From NCBI GenBank assembly GCA_017455945.1, contig JAFTLM010000266.1, positions 1-10,631 on the forward strand: a stretch of 10,631 nt of DNA, read 5' to 3'. Every line of letters begins with the position of its first letter. Positions within the stretch are counted from its first letter, which is position 1. Shown piece by piece: positions 1-6,222 of the stretch. This stretch comes from Clostridia bacterium (lineage in GTDB: Bacteria > Bacillota > Clostridia > Oscillospirales > CAG-272). The notes under the pieces are model-generated. The model was not told the origin of the DNA. It made no database searches and saw only the letters and a list, made by a program, of their open reading frames with translations. A program made the position numbers and the translations under genes.

Positions 1-2
1 AA

Positions 3-137
3 AAGCTTGGAATGAAATTTGAGGGCGTTTCGCGTTCCGCGGTCTGTAAAAACGGAGTCTATCACGACGTCGGAACCTGCTCTGTGCTCAGAAATGAATT
101 TTATGCTTCGAGACAGAGGCTCCGAAATGCAAAATAA
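3..137 (+). CDS. GNAT family N-acetyltransferase, C-terminal end only (partial)
   Basis: The frame starting at base 3 is open from the window edge to a TAA at 135-137 and encodes the last 44 residues of a protein. It begins KLGMKFEGVSRSAVCKNGVY and continues HDVGTCSVLRNEFYASR. The pattern 'LGM-FEG-R-(A/C)V-KNG-YHDV---S-LR-E(F/Y)' is typical of the last strands of RimJ/RimL-type GNAT acetyltransferases, which move an acetyl group from acetyl-CoA to protein N-termini or small molecules. The acetyl-CoA binding loop lies outside the window, so the substrate cannot be judged. The stop lies 28 bases before the -35 box of the infC promoter. I see no strong terminator between them. The family call is fairly safe; the exact function is unknown. 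Confidence 0.75.
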   Translation, partial: KLGMKFEGVSRSAVCKNGVYHDVGTCSVLRNEFYASRQRLRNAK

Positions 138-165
138 AAAGCGGAAAAAATTTTTAAAAAAACTA

Positions 166-194
166 TTGACAAATCCGAAGTTTTATGGTAAAAT
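166..194 (+). promoter_or_regulatory. Sigma-A type promoter of the infC-rpmI-rplT operon
   Basis: A perfect -35 box TTGACA (166-171) is followed by a 17-base spacer and a -10 box TAAAAT (189-194). TGG directly precedes the -10, giving an extended -10 (TGn). Bases 131-165 are very A/T-rich with A and T tracts, as in an UP element that binds the RNA polymerase alpha subunits. Transcription should start near base 201. Five features (perfect -35, ideal spacing, good -10, TGn, A/T-rich upstream) suggest a strong promoter, as expected for ribosomal protein genes. Confidence 0.88.
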
Positions 195-200
195 CATCGG

Positions 201-325
201 GTAAGAAGCAGAACTCTCCGTTCTCACCGTATCGCTTTCGTGTGTATACGGTTGATATTTAAGAACCCACGGCACGTCTGTGGAGTACTTTGCGCACGGA
301 GGTAGCTTCGTGGGCTTTTTGTTTT
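201..325 (+). promoter_or_regulatory. Structured infC leader, probable L20 (RplT) autoregulatory leader
   Basis: The RNA from about base 201 to the infC start is about 155 nt long and holds no credible gene. It contains a 7-bp hairpin, ACCGTAT (226-232) with ATACGGT (246-252), and then a long bulged hairpin that ends in a T-rich run (266-325). In Bacillus subtilis the infC-rpmI-rplT operon is controlled by L20 binding to its leader and promoting premature termination, and L20-leader RNAs are a known Firmicutes class. The position, the downstream gene order and the terminator all fit that model. An alternative short hairpin, 267-272 with 278-283, would use the 5' arm of the terminator and could act as an antiterminator; this last point is inference. 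Confidence 0.7.
266..325 (+). terminator. Intrinsic terminator (attenuator) in the infC leader
   Basis: CCCACG (266-271) pairs with CGTGGG (309-314), followed by C, five T, G and four T (315-325). The interior also pairs: 272-273 with 305-306, 274-275 with 302-303, and TCTGTG (277-282) with CACGGA (295-300). Together they form one long irregular stem with small bulges and a loop of about 12 nt. Because it ends about 30 bases before infC, it must be read through for the operon to be expressed, so it is an attenuator and not the end of the upstream gene's transcript. The pairings were made by eye, without an energy calculation. Confidence 0.72.
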
Positions 326-343
326 ATAAGCCAAATATTTTTT

Positions 344-360
344 GGAGGTGTACACCTATC
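344..360 (+). promoter_or_regulatory. infC ribosome binding site inside a palindrome, abutting an ATC start
   Basis: The strong Shine-Dalgarno sequence GGAGGTG (344-350) is 7 bases before ATC (358-360), which is ideal spacing. Bases 346-357 form the perfect palindrome AGGTGTACACCT. As RNA it can fold into a 4-bp stem (346-349 with 354-357) with loop GUAC, covering part of the Shine-Dalgarno directly beside the start codon. This site decides the start of infC. A role for the palindrome in limiting translation is inference. Confidence 0.75.
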
Positions 361-885
361 AGTAACGCAAAAGAACTGCAAATTAACGAAGCCATCAAGG
401 AGAAAAGCATCAGAGTTATCGGTCCCGATGGCGAACAACTTGGAATAATGAGCAGCGAGGCTGCACTTGCGAAGGCTTATGACGAGGGATATGACCTTGT
501 TATGATGGCAGCAAACGCCGAACCGCCCGTGTGTAAGATTATGGATTACGGTAAGTACCGCTTTGAGTGTGAGAAACGCGAGAAAGAGGCACGTAAGAAA
601 CAGCAGGTTGTTGAAGTTAAAGAAATTCAACTTTCGTACAGAATCGATACTCACGACTTTGAGACGAAGGTTAAGCACGCAGTAAGATTTCTCACCGACG
701 GAAATAAGGTTCGCGTAGTTCTTCGCTTTAAGGGAAGAGAAATGAGCCACGTAGCGATGGGAAGCGAAATTATGACAAAGTTTGAGGATGCCTGTGCCGA
801 GTACGGAACAGCCGACAAGAAACCTGTTCTTGACGGCAGACTTATGAGTATGGTGCTTGCTCCGATAAAGCCCGCAAAAAAATAA
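358..885 (+). CDS. infC: Translation initiation factor IF-3 (ATC start)
   Basis: IF3 binds the 30S subunit, blocks early 50S joining and checks the start codon and initiator tRNA. The 175-residue product matches the usual length of about 170-180. The N-domain starts at QINEAIKEKSIRVIGPDG, the family signature KIMDYGKYRF is at residues 60-69, a basic helical linker spans about 70-85, and the C-domain starts at VKEIQLSYRIDTHDF and ends LAPIKPAKK. The start is ATC at 358. It is the only position that fits both the strong ribosome binding site and the normal N-terminus. In-frame GTG and TTG codons upstream (280, 310, 319) lie in or just after the attenuator stem, and the next in-frame ATG (448) would cut the N-domain. 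Non-canonical AUU or AUC starts are known for infC and let IF3 repress its own translation. It is the first gene of an operon with rpmI and rplT. Confidence 0.95.
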   Translation: MSNAKELQINEAIKEKSIRVIGPDGEQLGIMSSEAALAKAYDEGYDLVMMAANAEPPVCKIMDYGKYRFECEKREKEARKKQQVVEVKEIQLSYRIDTHDFETKVKHAVRFLTDGNKVRVVLRFKGREMSHVAMGSEIMTKFEDACAEYGTADKKPVLDGRLMSMVLAPIKPAKK

Positions 886-899
886 TTCAGAGTCATAAC

Positions 900-920
900 C
901 ACGGTGCGAAAGCACTTGTG
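900..920 (+). promoter_or_regulatory. GAAA-tetraloop RNA hairpin between infC and rpmI
   Basis: GTGC (904-907) pairs with GCAC (912-915) around a GAAA loop (908-911), a very stable GNRA tetraloop. The stem extends through CAC (900-902) with GTG (918-920) and a G-U pair (903 with 917), with one bulged T at 916. No T tract follows, so it is not a terminator. It lies 15 bases after the infC stop. It could be a 3'-end stabiliser, a processing site or part of a ribosomal-protein binding site; the sequence alone does not decide. Confidence 0.6.
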
Positions 921-937
921 TATGATAAATAAAACAA

Positions 938-966
938 CAGATTTCCGCCGTGATTTGCGGAATCTG
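938..966 (+). promoter_or_regulatory. 10-bp RNA hairpin just upstream of the rpmI ribosome binding site
   Basis: CAGATT (938-943) plus CCGC (945-948) pair with GCGG (957-960) plus AATCTG (961-966), leaving a single bulged T at 944 and the loop CGTGATTT. Ten pairs make this one of the strongest structures in the window. It ends 9 bases before the rpmI Shine-Dalgarno, and no T run follows, which argues against a terminator. In Escherichia coli, L20 represses rpmI translation by binding a pseudoknot upstream of rpmI. A similar role here is possible but unproven. Confidence 0.6.
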
Positions 967-991
967 AAAAACAGTAAAGGAGATAAAAATC

Positions 992-1186
992 ATGGGAAAG
1001 ATCAAGACACATAAAGCCTCTGCAAAGAGATTTTCTGTTACCGCCAACGGAAAGGTTAAGATTAACCATTGCCACCACCGCCACAACCTCGGTCTTAAGA
1101 CCGCAAAGCGTAAGAGACACCTTCGCACAGGTGCATACCTCAGCGAGGCTATGGCTGCTAACATCAAGGCAATGATCCAGAAGTAA
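992..1186 (+). CDS. rpmI: 50S ribosomal protein L35 (bL35)
   Basis: The 64-residue, strongly basic product is a small structural protein of the large ribosomal subunit. The bL35 signature KIKTHKASAKRF is at residues 3-14, followed by HHRHNLGLKTAKRKRHLR, and the length is the family norm. The ATG at 992 follows the ribosome binding site AAAGGAGA by 9 bases. It is the second gene of the infC-rpmI-rplT operon, 106 bases after infC in a gap that holds two hairpins, and 34 bases before rplT. Expression is probably tied to L20 feedback on the operon. Confidence 0.98.
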   Translation: MGKIKTHKASAKRFSVTANGKVKINHCHHRHNLGLKTAKRKRHLRTGAYLSEAMAANIKAMIQK

Positions 1187-1220
1187 TCTGACAAAAGAAT
1201 TTATTAGGAGGAAATAGAAA

Positions 1221-1574
1221 ATGGCAAGAATTAAGGGCGCTGTTATGACGCGCAAGAGAAGAAATAAAATGCTTAAGGCTGCGAAGGGATACTGGGGTGC
1301 AAAATCCAAGCACTTCAAGATGTCTAAGCAGGCTGTAATGAATAGCGGCAACTATGCATTCGCAGGCCGCAAGATGAAGAAGAGAGACTTCCGTCGTCTT
1401 TGGATTACTCGTATCTCTGCTGAGGCAAAGAACAACGGTATGAACTATTCTACATTTATGAACGGACTTAAGAAGGCAGGTATCGATCTTAACAGAAAGA
1501 TGCTCGCTGAAATCGCAGTTTACGACAAGGCTGCATTTGCTTCCCTCGTTGAGAAGGCAAAGGCTGCTCTGTAA
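1221..1574 (+). CDS. rplT: 50S ribosomal protein L20 (bL20)
   Basis: L20 binds 23S rRNA early in large-subunit assembly and, in studied bacteria, represses its own operon. The product is 117 residues, the usual length. It starts MARIKGAVMTRKRRNKMLK, a long basic N-terminal extension that threads into rRNA. The globular part contains the family signature KKRDFRRLWITRISAEAKNN (about residues 53-72) and the helical C-terminal half that in L20 carries the rRNA and operator binding. AGGAGG at 1206-1211 sits 9 bases before the ATG. The gene ends the operon, 11 bases before a strong terminator. No residue looks out of place. Confidence 0.98.
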   Translation: MARIKGAVMTRKRRNKMLKAAKGYWGAKSKHFKMSKQAVMNSGNYAFAGRKMKKRDFRRLWITRISAEAKNNGMNYSTFMNGLKKAGIDLNRKMLAEIAVYDKAAFASLVEKAKAAL

Positions 1575-1585
1575 GTCTGAAAAAC

Positions 1586-1613
1586 AAAAAACCCGACGGG
1601 ATGTCGGGTTTTT
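1586..1613 (+). terminator. Intrinsic terminator of the infC operon
   Basis: ACCCGAC (1591-1597) pairs perfectly with GTCGGGT (1603-1609) around a 5-base loop, GGGAT. An A run comes before (1586-1590) and a T run after (1609-1613). The A run makes it partly bidirectional in form. It lies just after the rplT stop and separates the ribosomal operon from the methyltransferase gene. Confidence 0.95.
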
Positions 1614-1638
1614 GTCGTATTAAAGGCGTGCATAAGGT

Positions 1639-1666
1639 TTGCAAAAACTAATGCATATATTAATAT
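1639..1666 (+). promoter_or_regulatory. Candidate promoter for the methyltransferase-dprA-topA gene run
   Basis: A promoter is expected here, since a strong terminator precedes and a gene follows at 1703. The best match is TTGCAA (1639-1644), a 16-base spacer, and TAATAT (1661-1666), in an A/T-rich setting. The -10 matches consensus at only four of six positions, so this is a weak call. Nothing else in 1614-1702 looked better. Confidence 0.35.
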
Positions 1667-1702
1667 GAAGTGAATGATTTGCAACATTTTTGAGGGTTTA
1701 GT

Positions 1703-2533
1703 ATGAATTTTACCGGTGAAGTGATTACGTCAAGGCAGAACAGAATAGTGGTGGATGTCGTTAAATTGAGCGATAAAAAGTCGCGTGAAAAGAGCCGTCT
1801 TTTCAGATTTGACGGCTGTAAGCTTTTGCTTGAGGCATTGGAAAAAGACGTCGCCATAAACCGAATATTGGTTAGCGAGAGCAAAGCGGAGCAAATCGTT
1901 TCTGTCTTGAACAAGGCTAAAAACGGAGAATCCGAGATAAAAATTTCGGTGTTGACAGACGAGCTGTTTGCCAAAGTGTCGGAAGAACAGGCTCCCGAAG
2001 GTGTGATTTGTGTAGCGGAATATCCCAAACACCACAGTCTGAAAGCCGAAAAGAGCGAGCTTCTTGCTATGGCGTCGGATTTGTCAAAGCGGGTTTTGAT
2101 GCTTGAATCGGTTCGTGATCCGGGAAATATGGGAACGATAATAAGGAGTGCCGCGGCGTTTGGCGTTGACACGGTGGTTATAAGCAGCGATTGCGCGGAT
2201 ATTTATAATTCCAAAACCGTCAGAGCCGCTATGGGTGCACTTTTTAAAATCGGTGTGGTGTCGTGTGATGATTTTGTCGGTGCTGTTGAAGTTTTGAAAG
2301 GGTGCGGAAGGAAGGTGTATGCCGCCGCCCTGGACAAAAATGCCGTAAGGCTTGACGAAATCGATTTCAACCATTGCGATACCGCCGTTATAGGGAACGA
2401 GGGGCACGGACTTTCTTCTGAAACGGCGGCGGCTTGTACCCGTAGTCTGTATATTCCGATGGAAAACGGTTGTGAGTCTTTGAATGCCGCTATTGCCGCT
2501 TCGGTAATTATGTGGAGTATGTATAAAAATTAA
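1703..2533 (+). CDS. TrmH/SpoU-family RNA 2'-O-methyltransferase
   Basis: The 276-residue product is a SPOUT-class (alpha/beta knot) methyltransferase that uses S-adenosylmethionine to methylate ribose 2'-OH in rRNA or tRNA. The N-terminal part (about 1-105) resembles a SpoU substrate-binding domain, starting with the short conserved run TSRQNRIVVDVVKLSDKKSR. The three SpoU motifs are clear: RDPGNMGTIIRSAAAFG (138-154, with likely catalytic R148), VIGNEGHGLS (219-228) and IPMENGCESLNAAIAASV (241-258). The last two build the cofactor-binding knot. The best analogue is Bacillus YsgA; the modified nucleotide is not known from sequence. The ATG follows a weak ribosome binding site (TGAGGG, 1691-1696). 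dprA starts 13 bases downstream, so co-transcription is likely. Genes of this type often follow infC-rpmI-rplT in Clostridia. Confidence 0.9.
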   Translation: MNFTGEVITSRQNRIVVDVVKLSDKKSREKSRLFRFDGCKLLLEALEKDVAINRILVSESKAEQIVSVLNKAKNGESEIKISVLTDELFAKVSEEQAPEGVICVAEYPKHHSLKAEKSELLAMASDLSKRVLMLESVRDPGNMGTIIRSAAAFGVDTVVISSDCADIYNSKTVRAAMGALFKIGVVSCDDFVGAVEVLKGCGRKVYAAALDKNAVRLDEIDFNHCDTAVIGNEGHGLSSETAAACTRSLYIPMENGCESLNAAIAASVIMWSMYKN

Positions 2534-2546
2534 CATTGGAGGCACT

Positions 2547-3890
2547 ATGTCTAAAAATTTGTATTGGATATGGCTTTCTTTGAAGTGGAGAGCAGGTAAA
2601 AACGGAGTAGCAGAATTGCTGTCGCATTTTGGTTCGCCCGAGCAGGTTTATGAGGCCGATGCCTCGGAGCTGAAGTTTTTCAGAGGACAAAGCGGGCAAA
2701 ATACAGAGGCTCTTCTTGATAAAAATCTTGAAAGTGCGTACAATATAGAGAAATATTGCGAAAAGAATAAAATAGATATTTTACGGTACGGCGAGGAGCG
2801 GTATCCCGTTTCGTTGATGAATCTGAAAAATCCTCCGGTTGTTTTGTATGCCAAAGGAAACCTGAATGTACTTGATAAAAAAGTATGTATAGGAGTAGTC
2901 GGAACCAGAAAACTTACGGAATACGGAAGACAGTCGGCGTATAAAATAGGATATGAGCTTGCAAGTGCGGGGGCAGTCGTGGTGAGCGGATTGGCACTGG
3001 GAATAGATGCAGTGGCTGCGTGCGGTGCCCTTGATGCACACGGCAAAACTGTTGCGGTGCTTGGAAGCGGAGTTGACTATATTTATCCGCCCTCTCATAA
3101 AAAACTTGCACAGCAAATAGTGAAGAATGGACTTCTGCTTTCAGAATATCCGCCGCTTGAAGCTCCTACAAGAGGCAGCTTTCCTCTGAGAAACCGAATT
3201 ATAAGCGGACTTTCTCAAGGCACGCTTGTGGTGGAGGCAAATGAACGGAGCGGAGCACTTATAACTGCCGAGAAAGCGATACTTCAGGGCAGAGACGTTT
3301 ATGCTTTGCCCGGAAACGTGAATAATCCCACTTCTTGCGGAACCAATTCTCTTATTAAGGACGGAGCAACTCCCATAACGTGTGCGGCTGATATACTTGA
3401 AAATTATAGGTATATCTATCGCGAGACCGTAGATATGGGTGCCCTTTTGAAAGTTGGGAAACGCTCGGAACTTAAGTTTGGTGCCTTGTCTGCACGAGGC
3501 GTTGACGAAGGCGACCAGAACTTTGAGGCAAAGGGCGAAAGGAAAGTTTCAGGACTTCTCCATTCTCATAAAAAGCTTGACGGAGAAACCGTAAACAAAT
3601 TGGTTGGAAACACGGAATACCCCGAGTACGGTGAGTCTCCCGTGCTCCAAAAATCAAATGAAAGTGAAAATAATGAGACGAAGGGTGACGACGGATCTGC
3701 TGAAGCACTGAAGTCTCTTGATAAAAAATACATAGAGGTGTTTGAATCGATTCCGATAGGAACACCCGTAAGCCTTGCAGACGTATGCAGTCTCGGATAT
3801 GACTCAAGAACTGTTATGTCAGTGCTGACAACCCTTGAACTTAAAGGGCTTGTGACACTTTTGCCCGGCGGACTTTATATCAGAAAATAA
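2547..3890 (+). CDS. dprA: DNA-processing protein DprA/Smf
   Basis: DprA binds incoming single-stranded DNA in the cytoplasm and loads RecA on it during transformation. It is also widespread in bacteria not known to be competent. The 447-residue product has a SAM-like N-terminal helical region (about 1-85), then the Rossmann-fold DprA domain (about 90-285) with GVVGTRK (116-122), VVSGLALGID (145-154), AVLGSGVDYIYPP (170-182), FPLRNRIISGLS (212-223) and the ERSGALITAEKA segment (233-244). A short winged-helix domain closes it (about 390-447). The roughly 100-residue stretch between the last two (about 292-390) is rich in charged and polar residues (K, E, N, G, S), without a recognisable fold, and makes this protein longer than many relatives. 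GGAGG at 2538-2542 is only 4 bases from the ATG, a short but workable spacing. Confidence 0.96.
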   Translation: MSKNLYWIWLSLKWRAGKNGVAELLSHFGSPEQVYEADASELKFFRGQSGQNTEALLDKNLESAYNIEKYCEKNKIDILRYGEERYPVSLMNLKNPPVVLYAKGNLNVLDKKVCIGVVGTRKLTEYGRQSAYKIGYELASAGAVVVSGLALGIDAVAACGALDAHGKTVAVLGSGVDYIYPPSHKKLAQQIVKNGLLLSEYPPLEAPTRGSFPLRNRIISGLSQGTLVVEANERSGALITAEKAILQGRDVYALPGNVNNPTSCGTNSLIKDGATPITCAADILENYRYIYRETVDMGALLKVGKRSELKFGALSARGVDEGDQNFEAKGERKVSGLLHSHKKLDGETVNKLVGNTEYPEYGESPVLQKSNESENNETKGDDGSAEALKSLDKKYIEVFESIPIGTPVSLADVCSLGYDSRTVMSVLTTLELKGLVTLLPGGLYIRK

Positions 3891-3903
3891 AAGGTAATGT
3901 TTT

Positions 3904-3916
3904 GACGCAATGCGTC
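3904..3916 (+). repeat. 13-base perfect palindrome before the topA ribosome binding site
   Basis: GACGCAATGCGTC is a perfect inverted repeat centred on base 3910, in the 40-base gap between dprA and topA. In RNA it could form a 4-bp hairpin (GACG with CGTC) with a 5-base loop, ending 2 bases before the topA Shine-Dalgarno. Its symmetry would also suit a dimeric DNA-binding protein. A function is not shown; it could be chance. Confidence 0.4.
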
Positions 3917-3930
3917 GGAAAGGAATAAAA

Positions 3931-6213
3931 ATGAGTAATCTTGTAATTGTTGAGTCGCCTAACAAAATTGCAGCCGTGAAAAAATATCTCGGCTCGAACT
4001 ATAAGGTGATAGCATCTGTCGGACACGTGAGAGATCTTCCCAAAAGTACTTTGGGAGTAGATATAGAAAACGGATTTGAACCGCACTATATAAATATACG
4101 CGGAAAAGGCGATGTAATAAAGGAAATACGAAAAGAGGCAAAAGCCGCAAAAAAAGTATTTCTTGCAACCGACCCTGACCGAGAGGGAGAGGCTATTGCG
4201 TGGCATCTGGCAAATACCCTCGGCATTCCGCTTGAAAAGACTTACCGTGTAAGCTTTGACGAAATTACTCCCGGTGTTGTAAAAGCGGCGATCAAAGACC
4301 CGAGAAACGTGAATATGGACATTGTCAATGCCCAGCAGGCAAGAAGAATTATAGACCGAATAGTGGGATATAAGCTGTCTCCGTTTCTTTGGAAAAATGT
4401 TAAGAGCGGACTCTCCGCAGGCCGTGTTCAGTCGGTGGCGACACGCATAATCGTTGACCGCGAGGAGGAGATAAGAGCATTTGTCCCCGAAGAATATTGG
4501 ACCATAGAAGCACTTCTTCGCACCAATGAAGAAAATTCTGCTTTTCCTGTTCATTTTTACGGTATAAACGGAGAAAAAAAGAAAATAAAAAATGAAGACG
4601 AGGCAAATGAAATTCTCGCAGGTTTGAAGGGAAAAGACTTTAAGGTCGTGGCAATCAAGCGTGCCAAGAGAAAGAAAAGCCCAATGCCTCCCTTCATTAC
4701 ATCCACACTTCAGCAGGAAGCGTCGCGAAAACTCAACTTCCAGTCTGCCCGCATAATGCGTGTGGCACAGGAGCTTTACGAAGGTATTAATCTCGGTGCG
4801 GAATTTGGCGGCACCCAGGGTCTTATAACCTATATGCGTACCGACTCTCCCAGAGTTTCTGTTGATGCACAGAATGAGGCAAGAGCTCTCATCGTCGAAA
4901 AATACGGAGCAGCTTTCTGTCCTGCCACCCCCAGAAATTATAAGTCAAGAGCAGGTGCTCAGGACGCGCACGAGGCAATTCGCCCCGCTCGCGTAGCTAT
5001 AGAGCCTGCTATGATAAAGAAACAGCTTACATCCGACCAGTACAAGCTCTATAAGCTTATATGGGAACGCTTTGTCGCCAGCCAGATGGAATCGGCAGAG
5101 TTGGATACGCTGGGCGTAGACTTTGACTGCGGAGGATATACCTTCAAGGCAAGCGGATATTCGGTGGCTTTCCAAGGTTATATGGCAGTTTATGAGGAAA
5201 GTGAGGAAGAGTCAAACGCAACGGCTGATGAAATTAAAGAGGTTAAGGATATCCGTATACCCGAGCTTTCGGAAGGTCAGAGCCTGACATCCGATTCGGT
5301 TACGCCTAACCGTCATTTTACCGAAGCTCCTCCGAGATATAACGAAGCATCGCTTGTTAAATTCCTGGAAGAAAAGGGAATCGGACGTCCCGCAACCTAT
5401 GTGCCCATTATAACCACCATTGTCGCGAGAAATTACGTTAAGAAGGAAAGTAAGTCCTTTGTTCCCACACAGCTCGGTGAAATTATAACCAAGCTTATGA
5501 AAGATAACTTCTCGGATATCGTTGACTATAAGTTTACCGCAAATGTGGAAGACGATCTGGATAATATAGAAAAGGGTAACGCAGAGCTTAATTCGGTGCT
5601 CGATGAGTTCTGGAAAGGCTTTGAAAAGGAGCTTGCGGAGGCTGAAAAAAATATCGGAAGCGAGGGCGTGGAAGTGCCCGTTGAAGAGACCGATATAATA
5701 TGCGACAAGTGCGGAAGCAAAATGATAGTAAAGAGCGGACGATTCGGAAAATTTGCAGCTTGTCCCAACTATCCTACCTGTAAAAACACAAAGCCGCTCA
5801 ATAACAGCGAAAATAAAAACGAAGAGCCTGTTGCAGACTTCAAATGCGAAAAATGCGGCAGCGATATGGTCCTGAAAAAAGGCCCGTACGGAAGCTTCTA
5901 TGCCTGCGTAAATTATCCTGAGTGTAAGTTTACCAAGCAGAAAACAGAGGCGCTTGAAACACCTTGTCCCAAGTGCGGTTCTACCGTCCTTACCAGACAC
6001 GGACGCGGCGGAAAAACAGTATTCTATAGCTGTGAAAAATATCCCGAGTGTGACTTTTCATCCTGGGATATGCCCATAAGCGAAAAGTGTCCAGAGTGCG
6101 GAGAGATTCTTTTCCGTAAAAAAGGCAGAGTTCCGATGATAGTGTGCCACAGCGAAAATTGTAATTACAAACGCAAGGCAGAAGAAAAAAATGCCGAAGA
6201 AAACAACGATTGA
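3931..6213 (+). CDS. topA: DNA topoisomerase I (type IA)
   Basis: TopA relaxes negative supercoils by cutting one strand through a tyrosine link. The 760-residue product starts with a Toprim domain: the glutamate of IVESP (E8) and the metal-binding DPDREGE (81-87). The catalytic tyrosine is Y301 in GLITYMRTDSPRVS (297-310). The type IA core runs to about 575, with GIGRPATY at 483-490. Four C4 zinc ribbons follow, with cysteines at 591/594/611/617, 639/642/659/665, 679/682/701/707 and 720/723/739/744. The fourth is the most divergent, ending CHSENC. The ATG at 3931 has AAAGGA 6 bases upstream. An in-frame ATG at 3910 would add 7 residues, but it has no ribosome binding site and lies in a palindrome. 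dprA-topA-trmFO is a conserved Firmicutes order, and trmFO follows after 9 bases. Confidence 0.97.
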   Translation: MSNLVIVESPNKIAAVKKYLGSNYKVIASVGHVRDLPKSTLGVDIENGFEPHYINIRGKGDVIKEIRKEAKAAKKVFLATDPDREGEAIAWHLANTLGIPLEKTYRVSFDEITPGVVKAAIKDPRNVNMDIVNAQQARRIIDRIVGYKLSPFLWKNVKSGLSAGRVQSVATRIIVDREEEIRAFVPEEYWTIEALLRTNEENSAFPVHFYGINGEKKKIKNEDEANEILAGLKGKDFKVVAIKRAKRKKSPMPPFITSTLQQEASRKLNFQSARIMRVAQELYEGINLGAEFGGTQGLITYMRTDSPRVSVDAQNEARALIVEKYGAAFCPATPRNYKSRAGAQDAHEAIRPARVAIEPAMIKKQLTSDQYKLYKLIWERFVASQMESAELDTLGVDFDCGGYTFKASGYSVAFQGYMAVYEESEEESNATADEIKEVKDIRIPELSEGQSLTSDSVTPNRHFTEAPPRYNEASLVKFLEEKGIGRPATYVPIITTIVARNYVKKESKSFVPTQLGEIITKLMKDNFSDIVDYKFTANVEDDLDNIEKGNAELNSVLDEFWKGFEKELAEAEKNIGSEGVEVPVEETDIICDKCGSKMIVKSGRFGKFAACPNYPTCKNTKPLNNSENKNEEPVADFKCEKCGSDMVLKKGPYGSFYACVNYPECKFTKQKTEALETPCPKCGSTVLTRHGRGGKTVFYSCEKYPECDFSSWDMPISEKCPECGEILFRKKGRVPMIVCHSENCNYKRKAEEKNAEENND

Positions 6214-6222
6214 TTTTGAATT

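Noticed and set aside
121..165. Terminator for the upstream GNAT gene
   Set aside because: TCCG/CGGA with a 17-base loop is too weak a stem; the A/T tracts there are better explained as an UP element.
19..204. Plus-strand open frame of 61 codons at the left end
   Set aside because: It overlaps the GNAT gene end in another frame and runs across the infC promoter; the GNAT frame has clear family similarity and this one has none.
280..357. An upstream GTG start for infC that would add 26 residues
   Set aside because: It lies inside the attenuator stem, has no ribosome binding site, and the added residues do not resemble any IF3 N-terminus.
259..1194. Long minus-strand open frame opposite infC and rpmI, and similar ones opposite trmFO (6058-7170) and topA (5212-6000)
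   Set aside because: They lie opposite well-identified genes, show no family pattern, have odd composition rich in Cys, His, Phe and Ser, and lack ribosome binding sites in context. They are shadows of the coding strand.
3910..3930. An upstream ATG for topA that would add 7 residues
   Set aside because: It has no Shine-Dalgarno and sits in the centre of a palindrome, whereas ATG 3931 has AAAGGA at good spacing and starts the normal N-terminus.
3902..3931. TTGACG followed by TAAAAA as a topA promoter
   Set aside because: The start of transcription would fall inside topA, after its start codon, so it cannot make the full mRNA.
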